Positions 47,907 to 57,399 of a DNA stretch of 64,000 bases are shown here, in pieces. How positions within the stretch are numbered: the first letter of the stretch is position 1; every line of letters starts with the position of its first letter. The stretch spans positions 372,001-436,000 of the forward strand of contig NZ_PCPT01000003.1 of NCBI RefSeq assembly GCF_002975435.1. The letters run 5' to 3'. The notes under the pieces were generated by a model. It saw only the letters and a program-made list of their open reading frames with translations, did no database searches and was not told the DNA's origin. Position numbers and translations under genes: made by a program. This DNA is from Arthrobacter sp. MYb227. GTDB lineage: Bacteria > Actinomycetota > Actinomycetes > Actinomycetales > Micrococcaceae.

Positions 47907-48156
47907 CTAGCGAGCCGCCCTAGAAGCGATCGGGCTAAGCCGTCCTTGGGCGTAGTGCTGTGCTATCTCCCCGGGTAGAACATCGCAGAATTCGATTTGT
48001 ATTGGGTAGGCGACGCTACTCGGTGCATATATATCCGAGGCCGTGCTAAATCGCGAGCATCCGGCATTGTGCAATCTGGGATGTAGCCAGCGCACCACTC
48101 CAGCAATGCGCTAGAAACGTATGGTCCGTCTTGCCCCCCCATAAGCCGACCGAAGT

Positions 48157-49341
48157 TCATTCGCTGGGTAAGTAGCCAGCTGCCCAATGATCAAGGCCGG
48201 CATAGGCGATGGAACGCGGCTTCGGGAGTGAGGTAAAAACGTCATGCATCGAGCCCTCGATAATCACGTTTGTCACCTCTCGCCCCAGACCCAGGCTTCG
48301 TTCACGAACCACCTGTACCTCGATCACTGTGTCATTGTGCAACATTGATTCGTCAAAGCTGGTGCCCAAGTGAGTGGTGCGTGAGGTGAGCACGAGGATC
48401 GGGATCTTAATATCAAGTCCCTTGGCGACAAGCCGGTGCCCCGCCAAAATAGCGGTCATCCATCCAGCTGTTGGGGGGAAGGACACCGGGGGACGCCACC
48501 GCGGGTGTAAATCCCAGGAGCCGCGGCCTAACCGACTGAGCGATCGCCAGTAGTTATCGAACTCAGGTAGGTGCAGGCTGGCCCGGGGGCGGCGTTTTGC
48601 TATGGGTTCCAACAATCCCTGGGTCGCATAACGCACGAGGTAGCTTCCCTGCATTTCAAGCCACGGGCTGTTGAGGATCAGCGCGCTAAAGGCCTTGGGG
48701 TTCCGGTTCACCCACAGGCTTGCTATGAGTCCGCCGGTTGAGTGGGCGACGCAGACTCCCGGCAGATCGTTACCTTCTAGTTCACGGATTCTTTCCAGTG
48801 CTGCCGAAATGTCTTCGTCATATTCGTTTAAGTCCGTGGTGAAGCCCGGGTCTTGGTGATGGGCGCGCAGACTTCGCCCGTATCTGCGAAGATCAAGCGC
48901 GTAGAAAGCGTAGCCACGTGAGGTCCAATATGTTGCAAGTTCGGCGTTGTAGAAATAGTCACTCCAGCCATGAATAGCCAACACAAATCCTTGGGGATGG
49001 CTACGAGTAGCTGGCGCATCGTGAGCACTTACGCCGAGCATCCTCCCCAGGAGCTTATTCTTCTGCGCCAGTTGGCCGATCCAGCGCGGCCACGCGGACA
49101 GAGCGTTTGTGGACACCGGTACGTTTGAAGTGCCGGATTCCCGATAACGTATCAGCGTGGCTGTCAGCTCGCCTTCTTCATCGGACCCCAGGGGAAGGGA
49201 TGTGTAGCTAAAACCCGTCCCAAGGATATCCGGGAGCCATTGGCCGACCGCTGTTGTTTCACAATACTCGGGCCACGTAGCCGTGGGGTCTAGCTCCGGG
49301 TCGATGGGGGAGCTGGGATTTGGCGAAGACGCATGCGACAT
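48157..49341 (-). CDS. alpha/beta hydrolase (monoacylglycerol-lipase-like)
   Basis: A 394-residue soluble hydrolase of the serine aminopeptidase S33 / lysophospholipase group: VLAIHGWSDYFYNAELATYWTS near residue 122, nucleophile elbow VCVAHSTGGLIASLW (Ser in HSTGG), acid-region KIPILVLTSRTTH and catalytic His in IIEGSMHDVFTS near the end. No signal peptide. The reading frame runs back over pyrD, but ATG 49341 is chosen because TATGCT lies 6 bases before it. Divergent from pyrD with overlapping promoter space. Substrate unknown. Confidence 0.85.
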   Translation of the reverse strand: MSHASSPNPSSPIDPELDPTATWPEYCETTAVGQWLPDILGTGFSYTSLPLGSDEEGELTATLIRYRESGTSNVPVSTNALSAWPRWIGQLAQKNKLLGRMLGVSAHDAPATRSHPQGFVLAIHGWSDYFYNAELATYWTSRGYAFYALDLRRYGRSLRAHHQDPGFTTDLNEYDEDISAALERIRELEGNDLPGVCVAHSTGGLIASLWVNRNPKAFSALILNSPWLEMQGSYLVRYATQGLLEPIAKRRPRASLHLPEFDNYWRSLSRLGRGSWDLHPRWRPPVSFPPTAGWMTAILAGHRLVAKGLDIKIPILVLTSRTTHLGTSFDESMLHNDTVIEVQVVRERSLGLGREVTNVIIEGSMHDVFTSLPKPRSIAYAGLDHWAAGYLPSE

Positions 49342-49347
49342 GTGATG

Positions 49348-49353
49348 AGCATA
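49348..49353 (-). promoter_or_regulatory. -10 box of leaderless hydrolase gene
   Basis: On the minus strand TATGCT, 6 bases, ATG 49341. It lies within the 60 bases separating this gene from pyrD. Confidence 0.5.
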
Positions 49354-49401
49354 ACTGGGTTGAAGTTGTTTGGACGAAGCGCAACGGGAAGACTGGAGTT
49401 T

Positions 49402-50490
49402 ATGCGCATCTATCCCACGATTTTCCGTGTGCTCTTCTCCGGTATGGATCCGGAAAAAGCTCACCACTTTGCCTTCAACGCCATCCGCATTGCCGAAAAG
49501 ACCGGTGTCTCGGCTATTGCCCGTAAACTTTCGGCCCCGGCCCCGTCGCTGCGCCGTACCGTTATGGGGATCGATTTCCCCTCGCCTTTCGGCCTTGCCG
49601 CGGGGTTTGACAAGGAAGGCGCGGGAATTCCTGCCCTCGCCGACTTGGGTTTCGGCCACGTTGAGGTGGGAACCATTACCGGTGCCGCCCAGTCAGGTAA
49701 CGAACAGCCACGACTCTTCCGGCTGATCGAAGACAAGGCAGTCATCAACCGCATGGGCTTCAACAATGATGGTGCCCACGCCGTAGCCCCACGCACCCGT
49801 GCCGCCCGCGAACTGCTGAACCGTCGCTTTGGTGCCCACCGCCCGGTCATCGGCATCAACATTGGCAAGACCAAGGTTGTTGAACTTGAGGATGCCGTCG
49901 AGGACTACCTGGTCTCCACCCGCGAACTTGCTGCCCACGCCGACTACCTGGTGGTCAACGTGTCTTCCCCCAACACCCCGGGGTTGCGTCTGTTGCAGAG
50001 TGTTGAATCGTTGCGCCCATTACTTTCGGCGGTTGGTACCGAGGCGGACCGTGTCGCCGGACGACATGTGCCACTGTTGGTGAAGATCGCTCCGGATCTA
50101 AGCGACGAAGATCTTGCTGACGTTGCAACACTTGCTCAGGAACTGAAGCTTGATGGAATCATAGCCACCAACACCACCATTGGTCGCGAGGGGCTTTCTT
50201 CCGATGCATTCAAGGTGGCCGAGATTGGCGCCGGAGGCCTCAGTGGTGCTCCACTGAAGGCACGTTCCCTTGAGGTTCTCAAGGTCTTGCGCTCCAAGGT
50301 TCCTGCGGAGATGACGATTATTTCCGTGGGTGGTGTCAGTACCGGTGAAGACGTCATCGAACGCTTGCAGGCAGGTGCGGATCTGGTGCAGGGTTACACG
50401 GCTTTCCTCTATGAGGGCCCATTCTGGGTGCGCAGCATCAATAAGAAGCTTGCTGCGGCCGTGGCCAAGGGCGTTTCACTGAGCAAGTAG
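49402..50490 (+). CDS. pyrD: dihydroorotate dehydrogenase, quinone-dependent (class 2)
   Basis: Oxidises dihydroorotate to orotate, passing electrons to menaquinone. The 362-residue protein begins with a short membrane-associating helix ([25 protein letters not shown]), typical of class 2, then [32 protein letters not shown], the active-site Ser in [13 protein letters not shown], and FMN-binding [28 protein letters not shown] 49402 follows GGGAAGA and GGAG; ATG 49333 is open in frame but would make a 23-residue extension overlapping the divergent gene. Strong terminator behind. Confidence 0.95.
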   Translation: MRIYPTIFRVLFSGMDPEKAHHFAFNAIRIAEKTGVSAIARKLSAPAPSLRRTVMGIDFPSPFGLAAGFDKEGAGIPALADLGFGHVEVGTITGAAQSGNEQPRLFRLIEDKAVINRMGFNNDGAHAVAPRTRAARELLNRRFGAHRPVIGINIGKTKVVELEDAVEDYLVSTRELAAHADYLVVNVSSPNTPGLRLLQSVESLRPLLSAVGTEADRVAGRHVPLLVKIAPDLSDEDLADVATLAQELKLDGIIATNTTIGREGLSSDAFKVAEIGAGGLSGAPLKARSLEVLKVLRSKVPAEMTIISVGGVSTGEDVIERLQAGADLVQGYTAFLYEGPFWVRSINKKLAAAVAKGVSLSK

Positions 50491-50521
50491 TTAGTTTTCT
50501 GCGGTCGTCAGCGGCCGGGGT

Positions 50522-50558
50522 AGTGGGGGGCGGTATCTGTCAGATGCCGCCCCCCACT
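50522..50558 (+). terminator. terminator after pyrD
   Basis: AGTGGGGGGCGGTATCTG (50522-50539) pairs with 50541-50558, 18 bp including one G-U, almost without a loop. Confidence 0.75.
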
Positions 50559-50655
50559 GCGATAAATAGGCCCAAATGCTCCTCGACGTATGCAGAAACC
50601 ATCACCTCATGCAGCGCCGCTGAGCAGCAGGAGAGAGTATGTGGGCTTAAGGAAG

Positions 50656-50692
50656 GCGTGTGTTGAACCAATGTTTCTGGATCAACACACGC
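50656..50692 (-). terminator. terminator of the DUF3043 gene
   Basis: GCGTGTGTTGA (50656-50666) pairs perfectly with TCAACACACGC (50682-50692); 31 bases past the stop at 50724. Confidence 0.6.
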
Positions 50693-50723
50693 CCGTGTGG
50701 ATTACTGAACGCGGTCAAGCGTT

Positions 50724-51305
50724 TTAGCGCGGATCGGCACCGCGAGCGATCTGCGGCTTGGGCAGGCGCATCTTGCGGAACTGCATGCCACGCATGACCC
50801 CATACCAGGTGACTCCGCGTTCGACGCTGCCAAAGCGGGAGATGAGGCCCTTCTTCAGGCCGCGGGTCATGATGAATGAATCGATGGCAACCAGGGCCAC
50901 CAGGGCCCAGAGGCCGTAGGTGACGAGCATCGACATCTGAAGGTTTTTGGTGGTGGCAAACGAAAGAATCAGGAAGCCGAATACCGCAAACATCAGGTAT
51001 TCGCCGAGCATGAAGCGACGATCAACGAAGTCGCGTGCGAAGCGTTTCTGCTCGCCACGATCGCGCAGCGCCATGTAGCGCTCGTCGCCGGTTTCATTGG
51101 CCAAGCGCATGCGGTTCTGCGCTTCGACACGCTGTGCACGCTGCACTTCACGCTGAGCCTTGCGGTCGGTAGGCACCAGGGGCCGCTGACGGCTTGCTTC
51201 CTGGGTCTTCCGCTTGGGAGTAGGGGCATTCTTGCCGGTGGTCTTTGTGGTCTCTTCTGTGGGCGCTTCTACGGAAGCTGCCTGATCTTTCTTGCGTCCA
51301 AACAC
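50724..51305 (-). CDS. DUF3043 family membrane protein
   Basis: A 193-residue actinobacterial protein of unknown function. The N-terminal 90 residues are highly charged (Lys/Arg/Glu/Thr) with KNAPTPKRKTQEASRQRPLVP typical of the family, then DRRFMLGEYLMFAVFGFLIL and a second membrane segment (MLVTYGLWALVALVAIDSFI) and a basic tail. GTG start with TAGACT 6 bases before it. It is back to back with a dipeptidase gene. Confidence 0.85.
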   Translation of the reverse strand: MFGRKKDQAASVEAPTEETTKTTGKNAPTPKRKTQEASRQRPLVPTDRKAQREVQRAQRVEAQNRMRLANETGDERYMALRDRGEQKRFARDFVDRRFMLGEYLMFAVFGFLILSFATTKNLQMSMLVTYGLWALVALVAIDSFIMTRGLKKGLISRFGSVERGVTWYGVMRGMQFRKMRLPKPQIARGADPR

Positions 51306-51311
51306 CCATCC

Positions 51312-51317
51312 AGTCTA
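51312..51317 (-). promoter_or_regulatory. -10 box of leaderless DUF3043 gene
   Basis: On the minus strand TAGACT, 6 bases, GTG 51305. Confidence 0.5.
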
Positions 51318-51362
51318 GCCCGGTCGCGGCCCGCCTTTCTCATTCTTACCCCTGCACGGTTG

Positions 51363-51368
51363 TAAGCT
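51363..51368 (+). promoter_or_regulatory. -10 box of leaderless dipeptidase gene
   Basis: TAAGCT, 7 bases, ATG 51376. Confidence 0.45.
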
Positions 51369-51375
51369 TTCGGTT

Positions 51376-52785
51376 ATGACTACCAAGAACACCGCCAATT
51401 CGGCGTCATTCGGTGTGGATCGCGAAGCCCTGAGCTCCCACATTGATACAGATTTCACCCGCATCGTTGAAGAACTGAGCAATCTTGTGGCCATTCCGGG
51501 CATCGCCTGGGAGTCATTTGATGCACATCAGCTCGACCGCAGTGCCGAGGCTGTGGCCCAGCTTGTTCGCGATGCAGGAATGGAACATGTCGATATTCTG
51601 CGCGTGCCCACCGATAGCGGGGCCATGGGTGGGCCGGCAATTGTTGCCAACCGTCCGGCACGCGATGGCAAACCTACAATTCTGCTTTATGCACACCATG
51701 ATGTGCAGCCCCCGGGTGATGAAGAACTGTGGAACACCAAACCCTTTGAAGCAACCGAGATCGACGGACGACTCTTTGGCCGCGGGGCAGCAGATGACAA
51801 AGCCGGAATCATGGTGCACATTGCCGCGCTGCGTGCGGTCTTGGCCAAGGTCGAAGAATTTGGCCTGGGCGTAACGTTCTTCCTCGAAGGTGAGGAAGAG
51901 GCAGGTTCACCGAGCTTCCGCAATTTCCTTGAGACCCACCGTGACCGTCTTGAAGCAGATGTAATCGTCGTTGCCGATTCCTCCAACTGGAAGGTCGGAG
52001 TTCCGGCACTCACTACCTCACTGCGCGGCATGGCCGGGGGAGTGGTTGAGGTGCGCGTGCTTGATCATGCCGTGCACTCGGGAATGTTTGGCGGACCGGT
52101 GCTTGATGCACCAACCATTGCAGCTCGACTGATTTCCACCTTCCATGATGAGCAAGGCAATGTTGCAATCGCCGGACTTGTCTCAAACGATCATGCGGAG
52201 ATTGACTACCCCGAGGCAGACTTCCGTACCGACTCTTCGGTGCTCGATTCTGTACAGCTTGCCGGTACCGGCAAGATTTCCGATCGCCTGTGGAACAAAC
52301 CTGCGCTGTCGATCATTGGCATGGACGTCCCTACAGTTGCTGTCTCATCGAACACGATGATTCCTGCCACCCGTTTTAAGTTGAGTCTTCGTTTGGCCCC
52401 GGGACAGGATCCTGCCGAGGCAGTTGAAGCAGTACGAGTCCATATCCTGGCTCAGGATCTACGTGGCGCTCAGGTGACCTTCGAATCAGATGAGTCGGGT
52501 CAGGCGTTTGCAACTGATACCTCGGCAGCAGCCGCACAGGCGAGCCTATGGGCTCTGGGTGAAGCGTGGGGAGTCCCCGCAGTAGAAACCGGCATTGGCG
52601 GTTCCATCCCGTTCATTTCCGACCTTCTTGAGGTCTTCCCCGCGGCCCAGATCCTGGTCACCGGTGTTGAAGACCCGGATTCGCGTGCCCACTCGGCAAA
52701 TGAGTCTCTTCATTTAGGTGATTTCCGTCATGCCATTTTGGCCGAAGCTTTGCTGCTTGCTCGTTTAAACAACCACGGATTGTGA
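51376..52785 (+). CDS. M20 family dipeptidase
   Basis: A 469-residue cytoplasmic zinc peptidase. Metal and catalytic blocks are ILLYAHHDVQPPGDEE (His-x-Asp), GRGAADDKAGIMVH (bridging Asp), FFLEGEEEAGSPSF (Glu-Glu) and the late His in DPDSRAHSANE. The dimerisation lid lies between about residues 215 and 370. Such enzymes act on dipeptides with broad range; the exact substrate is unknown. Neighbour to erpA and the cytochrome oxidase genes with no functional link evident. Confidence 0.9.
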   Translation: MTTKNTANSASFGVDREALSSHIDTDFTRIVEELSNLVAIPGIAWESFDAHQLDRSAEAVAQLVRDAGMEHVDILRVPTDSGAMGGPAIVANRPARDGKPTILLYAHHDVQPPGDEELWNTKPFEATEIDGRLFGRGAADDKAGIMVHIAALRAVLAKVEEFGLGVTFFLEGEEEAGSPSFRNFLETHRDRLEADVIVVADSSNWKVGVPALTTSLRGMAGGVVEVRVLDHAVHSGMFGGPVLDAPTIAARLISTFHDEQGNVAIAGLVSNDHAEIDYPEADFRTDSSVLDSVQLAGTGKISDRLWNKPALSIIGMDVPTVAVSSNTMIPATRFKLSLRLAPGQDPAEAVEAVRVHILAQDLRGAQVTFESDESGQAFATDTSAAAAQASLWALGEAWGVPAVETGIGGSIPFISDLLEVFPAAQILVTGVEDPDSRAHSANESLHLGDFRHAILAEALLLARLNNHGL

Positions 52786-52891
52786 CGCCGATAGACCCAC
52801 CGCGACAACCAACGCGGGCTCGTCGTACGATAGATACTGAGGGGCCACGCTTGAGGCGTAGCCCAAGTGAGCAGTAAATGGAGGATCAAGC

Positions 52892-53266
52892 ATGACAGCT
52901 GCACCCAACGAAACCACAGCAGACCCAACCGAACTGCCGACCCACGAGGTCGCACTTTCGGATGTTGCTGCAGACAAGGTCCGTTCACTGCTTGAACAGG
53001 AAGGCCGCACCGATCTTCGTTTGCGCGTCGCCGTTCAGCCAGGGGGATGCTCGGGCCTGATCTACCAGCTTTACTTCGATGAGCGCCTTCTGGAAGGCGA
53101 CGCGGTCAAGGATTACGACGGTGTCGAGGTAGTTGTAGACAAGATGAGCGTGCCGTACTTGGCTGGCGCTTCGATTGATTTCGAAGACACCATTGCCAAG
53201 CAGGGTTTCACCATCGACAACCCAAGTGCCGGCGGATCTTGCGCCTGTGGAGATTCCTTCCACTAA
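52892..53266 (+). CDS. erpA: iron-sulfur cluster insertion protein (A-type, ErpA/HesB)
   Basis: Carries and inserts Fe-S clusters into apoproteins. The 124-residue protein has the A-type Cys ligands GGCSG (about residue 51) and CACGDSF near the C-terminus. GGAGG lies at 52879-52883. It immediately precedes the cytochrome aa3 genes ctaC-ctaD-ctaF, an arrangement I recall from other actinobacteria; it may serve the Rieske protein QcrA encoded further on. A terminator separates it from ctaC. Confidence 0.93.
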   Translation: MTAAPNETTADPTELPTHEVALSDVAADKVRSLLEQEGRTDLRLRVAVQPGGCSGLIYQLYFDERLLEGDAVKDYDGVEVVVDKMSVPYLAGASIDFEDTIAKQGFTIDNPSAGGSCACGDSFH

Positions 53267-53280
53267 GTCGGGAACCAAAT

Positions 53281-53325
53281 ACACCGCTCAAACGTTGAGA
53301 CTTCTTCACGCTTGGGCGGTGTTTT
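53281..53325 (+). terminator. terminator after erpA
   Basis: ACACCGCTCAAACG (53281-53294) pairs with CGCTTGGGCGGTGT (53309-53322) with one G-U and one mismatch, then TTT. Confidence 0.65.
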
Positions 53326-53473
53326 GGTCGGCATTCGAGCGCCCGAGAGGGTAAGCTCTACGATAAGTAGTAAAACTATGGTTTTCTTCGACCTCATCAG
53401 CGTTGATTCAAATGAGTCCGACCGCTGGGCCGTCGAAGACTCATTCAGCACCAACAAAGAGGAAGGGCCGTCT

Positions 53474-54346
53474 GTGAGTTCGCAAGACCGAACCAGCAGC
53501 CGCCGCAAAGGCAGAGCCAAAGTCTTGGCTATTGCTGGCGCCGGCGCGTTGTTGTTGACGGGATGTTCAGCGGAAGTCCAGCGAGGTTGGCTCCCAAACG
53601 TCGAACGTGACACCACCAACCACACCGGTATGATCCAGGATCTCTGGGTAAACTCGTGGATTACCATTTTGGCAGTAGGCCTGTTGACCTGGGGCTTGAT
53701 GCTTTGGTGCATCATTGCCTACCGTCGCCGTAAGGGCGATACGGGTTACCCGCGTCAGCTCAGCTACAACCTACCCATTGAGATCTTCTACACGGCCGTG
53801 CCGTTGGTTCTCGTCCTGACGTTCTTCACGTTCTCGGACCAGACCGAAAAGACCCTCAATACCAAGGTTGATTCCGAGCTTGTGGTCGACATCCGCGCCA
53901 AGCAGTGGGCATGGGACTACAACTACAGCTACAAGGGCCAGGAAAAGTACGACGCTACCGTTCAGGCACGCCTGACCGGTAAGGAAGGCGTCCGCGATAC
54001 CCTGCCTAACCTGTACCTGCCGGTTGGCAAGACCGTGACACTCGAGCTGAATAGCCGCGACGTTATCCACTCGTTCTGGGTTCCTGCATTCTTGCAGAAG
54101 CTTGACATGATCCCGGGCAAGACCAACTACATTTACCTGACGCCACAGGTCGAAGGCGACTTTGACGGCAAGTGTGCAGAGCTCTGCGGTGAATACCACT
54201 CGGAGATGCTCTTCAACGTCAAGGTAGTTTCCGAGGCTGAATTCGAAGCAAAGCTGGCCACCATGCAGGATGGTCACTTGGGCGAGGAATACGACCGTAA
54301 GCCGGGCGAAGTCAACCAGGTTTCAGCCCACGCGGAAGGGAAGTAA
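53474..54346 (+). CDS. ctaC: cytochrome c oxidase subunit II
   Basis: Carries the CuA centre that receives electrons from cytochrome c in the aa3 oxidase. The 290-residue form starts at GTG 53474, preceded by AAAGAGGAAGGG, and has a lipoprotein signal peptide (ALLLTGC, Cys 31), two membrane helices (about 65-90 and 110-130) and the periplasmic cupredoxin with GKCAELCGEYHSEML, which holds the CuA Cys-x3-Cys-x3-His-x2-Met ligands. The frame is open 54 codons further upstream but that part would precede the signal peptide. ctaD begins 6 bases after. Confidence 0.94.
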   Translation: MSSQDRTSSRRKGRAKVLAIAGAGALLLTGCSAEVQRGWLPNVERDTTNHTGMIQDLWVNSWITILAVGLLTWGLMLWCIIAYRRRKGDTGYPRQLSYNLPIEIFYTAVPLVLVLTFFTFSDQTEKTLNTKVDSELVVDIRAKQWAWDYNYSYKGQEKYDATVQARLTGKEGVRDTLPNLYLPVGKTVTLELNSRDVIHSFWVPAFLQKLDMIPGKTNYIYLTPQVEGDFDGKCAELCGEYHSEMLFNVKVVSEAEFEAKLATMQDGHLGEEYDRKPGEVNQVSAHAEGK

Positions 54347-54352
54347 TCCATC

Positions 54353-56071
54353 GTGACTACTTACGAATACGCAACCGACGAAGCTAAGAGCCTCGCGCCG
54401 CGCGTGGTGCCGGTATCCAAGGGACGGATCTTCGTCAACTGGATCACCTCCACCGACCACAAGACCATCGGGTACATGTACCTGATCTCGTCGTTTATTT
54501 TCTTCTGCATCGGCGGCGTGATGGCTCTTGTCATCCGTGCCGAACTGTTCGAACCTGGTATGCAGATCCTGCAGACCAAGGAGCAGTACAACCAGCTGTT
54601 CACCATGCACGGCACCATCATGCTGCTCATGTTTGCAACCCCGCTTTTCGCTGGTTTTGCAAACGTCATGATGCCACTGCAGATTGGTGCCCCGGACGTT
54701 GCATTCCCACGTCTTAACGCACTGGCCTTCTGGTTCTTCTCCTTCGGCTCGACCATTGCGCTGGCCGGCTACCTCACCCCACAGGGTGCGGCATCCTTCG
54801 GCTGGTTCGCATACGCGCCACTGTCGAACACCACCTTCAGCCCCGGCGTCGGCGGAGACCTCTGGGTCTTCGGTCTGGCACTCTCGGGCTTCGGTACCAT
54901 TCTTGGTGCAGTAAACTTCATCACCACGATCATCTGCCTGCGTGCACCGGGTATGACCATGTGGCGTATGTCGATCTTCACCTGGAACACCCTGATCACA
55001 GCGATCTTGATCCTGATGGCTTTCCCGCCGCTGGCAGCTGCGCTGTTCGCACTGGGCGCAGACAGACGGTTCGGAGCACACGTGTTCGACCCGGAATCCG
55101 GCGGCCCAGTTCTCTGGCAGCACCTGTTCTGGTTCTTCGGTCACCCAGAGGTTTACATCATTGCGCTACCGTTCTTCGGTATCGTTTCTGAAATCTTCCC
55201 GGTCTTCTCCCGTAAGCCGATCTTCGGCTACAAGGGTCTGATCTTCGCAACCATCTCCATTGCGGCACTGTCCGTAGCGGTATGGGCGCACCACATGTAC
55301 GTCACCGGCTCGGTTATGCTTCCGTTCTTCGGCTTCATGACCATGCTGATTGCCGTGCCTACAGGTGTGAAGTTCTTCAACTGGATCGGTACTCTCTGGC
55401 GCGGATCGATCACCTTCGAAACCCCGATGCTCTGGAGCATCGGTTTCATGGTGACCTTCCTCTTCGGTGGCCTGACCGGTATCATTCTGGCGGCTCCGCC
55501 GCTAGACTTCCACGTTTCGGATACCTACTTCGTTGTAGCGCACTTCCACTACGTGGTCTTCGGTACCGTGGTATTCGCGATGTTCGCCGGATTCTATTTC
55601 TGGTGGCCCAAGTGGACCGGCAAGATGCTCAACGAGCGCCTGGGCAAGATTCACTTCTGGCTGCTGTTCATCGGCTTCCACGGCACCTTCCTGATCCAGC
55701 ACTGGCTGGGCGTTATGGGTATGCCACGTCGTTACGCCGACTACATGCCTGAAGATGGTTTCACCACCATGAACCAGTTCTCGACAGTCTTCTCGTTCGT
55801 CCTGGGTATGTCCATGATTCCGTTCTTCTGGAACGTGTGGACCACTCACCGCAACGGCAAGAAGGTTCTTGTTGATGATCCGTGGGGCTTCGGTGCGTCG
55901 CTGGAATGGGCAACCTCTTGCCCACCACCACGCCACAACTTCCACTCCATCCCACGTATCCGCTCCGAGCGCCCGGCTCTTGACCTGCACCACCCGGAAT
56001 TGAGCGCACGCTCTACCCCGGACAACGCAGTAGCCAAGATCTTCGGCCCGGCAGACCAGAAGGACAAGTAA
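54353..56071 (+). CDS. ctaD: cytochrome c oxidase subunit I
   Basis: Catalytic subunit of the aa3-type oxidase, reducing oxygen at heme a3-CuB and pumping protons. The 572-residue protein has about 12 membrane helices; visible are the heme a His in [27 protein letters not shown] (CuB His and cross-linked Tyr), [10 protein letters not shown] (two CuB His), and [10 protein letters not shown] (heme ligands). GTG start at 54353. Soluble tail of about 60 residues. Second gene of ctaC-ctaD-ctaF. Confidence 0.97.
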   Translation: MTTYEYATDEAKSLAPRVVPVSKGRIFVNWITSTDHKTIGYMYLISSFIFFCIGGVMALVIRAELFEPGMQILQTKEQYNQLFTMHGTIMLLMFATPLFAGFANVMMPLQIGAPDVAFPRLNALAFWFFSFGSTIALAGYLTPQGAASFGWFAYAPLSNTTFSPGVGGDLWVFGLALSGFGTILGAVNFITTIICLRAPGMTMWRMSIFTWNTLITAILILMAFPPLAAALFALGADRRFGAHVFDPESGGPVLWQHLFWFFGHPEVYIIALPFFGIVSEIFPVFSRKPIFGYKGLIFATISIAALSVAVWAHHMYVTGSVMLPFFGFMTMLIAVPTGVKFFNWIGTLWRGSITFETPMLWSIGFMVTFLFGGLTGIILAAPPLDFHVSDTYFVVAHFHYVVFGTVVFAMFAGFYFWWPKWTGKMLNERLGKIHFWLLFIGFHGTFLIQHWLGVMGMPRRYADYMPEDGFTTMNQFSTVFSFVLGMSMIPFFWNVWTTHRNGKKVLVDDPWGFGASLEWATSCPPPRHNFHSIPRIRSERPALDLHHPELSARSTPDNAVAKIFGPADQKDK

Positions 56072-56072
56072 C

Positions 56073-56474
56073 GTGAAAGTTGAATCTTGGCTTTTCCTGG
56101 GCGGACTGTTCTTCTTTACGCCGGTAGGAATCGTTTACGGCATCATGGTCGAGTGGAAGGAACCCGTGGGGTTCTTGGCACTGTTCATGCTGGCAGCAAT
56201 GTCCTGCATGGTGGGCTGGTACCTGCTCGTCACCTCTCGCCGCGTCGGTCCTCGTCCCGAAGACCGCGTTGACGGTGAAATCCACGAAAACGCTGGCGCC
56301 ATTGGCCTCTTCGCTCCCTGGAGCTGGCAGCCAATGCTACTGGGCACCGGTGCCGCAATCGGCTTCGCCGGTTTGGCACTGGGCTGGTGGGTTTTGTACA
56401 TCGGCGTCGGTGTAACCATCATTGGCTTGGTTGGCTGGGTTTACGAATACAGCCGCGGAGACCACGCTCACTAA
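56073..56474 (+). CDS. ctaF: cytochrome c oxidase subunit IV, actinobacterial type
   Basis: Small membrane subunit of the actinobacterial aa3 oxidase. The 133-residue protein has about four membrane segments (WLFLGGLFFFTPVGIVYG, GFLALFMLAAMSCMVGWYLL and two in the C-terminal half) and the family signature IGLFAPWSWQPMLLGTGAA. GTG start 1 base after the ctaD stop. A 19-bp terminator follows. Confidence 0.92.
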   Translation: MKVESWLFLGGLFFFTPVGIVYGIMVEWKEPVGFLALFMLAAMSCMVGWYLLVTSRRVGPRPEDRVDGEIHENAGAIGLFAPWSWQPMLLGTGAAIGFAGLALGWWVLYIGVGVTIIGLVGWVYEYSRGDHAH

Positions 56475-56501
56475 TCTGAGTGTGTACGAACCGTAGTTTC
56501 T

Positions 56502-56550
56502 AAATGGTCGGTGTTTTCCCCTCACAGGGAAAACACCGACCATTTGTTTT
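56502..56550 (+). terminator. terminator after ctaF
   Basis: AAATGGTCGGTGTTTTCCC (56502-56520) pairs perfectly with 56527-56545 across 6 bases, then GTTTT. Confidence 0.85.
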
Positions 56551-56616
56551 AACAATCAATACTCATGGGCGAGAATTGATCTGTGGGCGCAGCTAGCTGC
56601 CCGGAGCGGAGAACTT

Positions 56617-57399
56617 GTGAAACCCTATGCACCGCAACCACCGGTTCACGGCCAACTCGATGAAAACTCATCGGTTGGAAAGTACCGGCAGATTCGTGAG
56701 ATCCTCCGCAATCATGCCCGGACCGTCTGCAAGCCCGGCTACAAGCTACCCCCAGAACGCGAACTTGCCGACCTTTTCGGCGTTGCGCGCAAGACCTTAC
56801 GCCAAGCCATTGACTCGCTGGTTGAGGATCAGGTACTCACCCGAGTGGTTGGGGTCGGCACCTATATCGCCCACACCAAGGTTGACCTGCAGATCCGCTT
56901 GAACTCCTATAGCGAAGAGATGATTCGCCGTGGCATGGTGCCGGACTCCCATGTACTTCGCTTTGACGAGGTGCCGGCCTCCGGAAGCCTCTCACGGCAT
57001 ATGCAGATCGACGAGGGCGCCCCGGTTGTACGTTTCCGTCGTCTGCTCTTGGCCGATGGTAAGCCCATGAGTCTTGATGATAATTTTCTGCCCAGTGCTC
57101 TGGTTCCCGGTTTCGTCAACGGCCCACCTCCAATATCTCTTTACCAGTCACTCAACGAACGTTACGGGTTGGTGCTGGAATGGGGCGAGGATCAAATTGA
57201 AAGTACCGCCGCAACTCCGGAAAATGCCGGTCTGCTACAAGTTGATCCCGGTTTCCCGCTCTTGAAGATCACTCGCTACGCATTTGTTGGCGATGGACTG
57301 GTTGACTATTCGGTCTCGGTGTACCGCTCCGATCGCTACAAACTCTTTGTGCCGCTACAGCGCCAAGGAACCCGCTCACCTCGCTACGCCCAGTTCTAG
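56617..57399 (+). CDS. GntR-family (HutC subfamily) transcriptional regulator
   Basis: A 260-residue repressor-type protein with the GntR winged helix (KYRQIREILRNHARTVCKPGYKLPPERELADLFGVARKTLRQAIDSL, about residues 22-70) and the UTRA ligand-binding domain (EEMIRRGMVPDSHVLRF, VVRFRRLLLADGKPM, and the late YRSDRYKLFVPLQRQ). This is the DasR/NagR-like class that often binds a phosphosugar. GTG start after GGAGCGGAGA. It stands alone between the two respiratory clusters, so its target is unknown; a nearby gene or the respiratory operons are possible. Confidence 0.87.
   Translation: MKPYAPQPPVHGQLDENSSVGKYRQIREILRNHARTVCKPGYKLPPERELADLFGVARKTLRQAIDSLVEDQVLTRVVGVGTYIAHTKVDLQIRLNSYSEEMIRRGMVPDSHVLRFDEVPASGSLSRHMQIDEGAPVVRFRRLLLADGKPMSLDDNFLPSALVPGFVNGPPPISLYQSLNERYGLVLEWGEDQIESTAATPENAGLLQVDPGFPLLKITRYAFVGDGLVDYSVSVYRSDRYKLFVPLQRQGTRSPRYAQF

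Noticed and set aside
54323-55144. Open frame of about 270 codons opposite ctaD
   Set aside because: Charged low-complexity product with no motif; shadow of the membrane-protein codons on the other strand.
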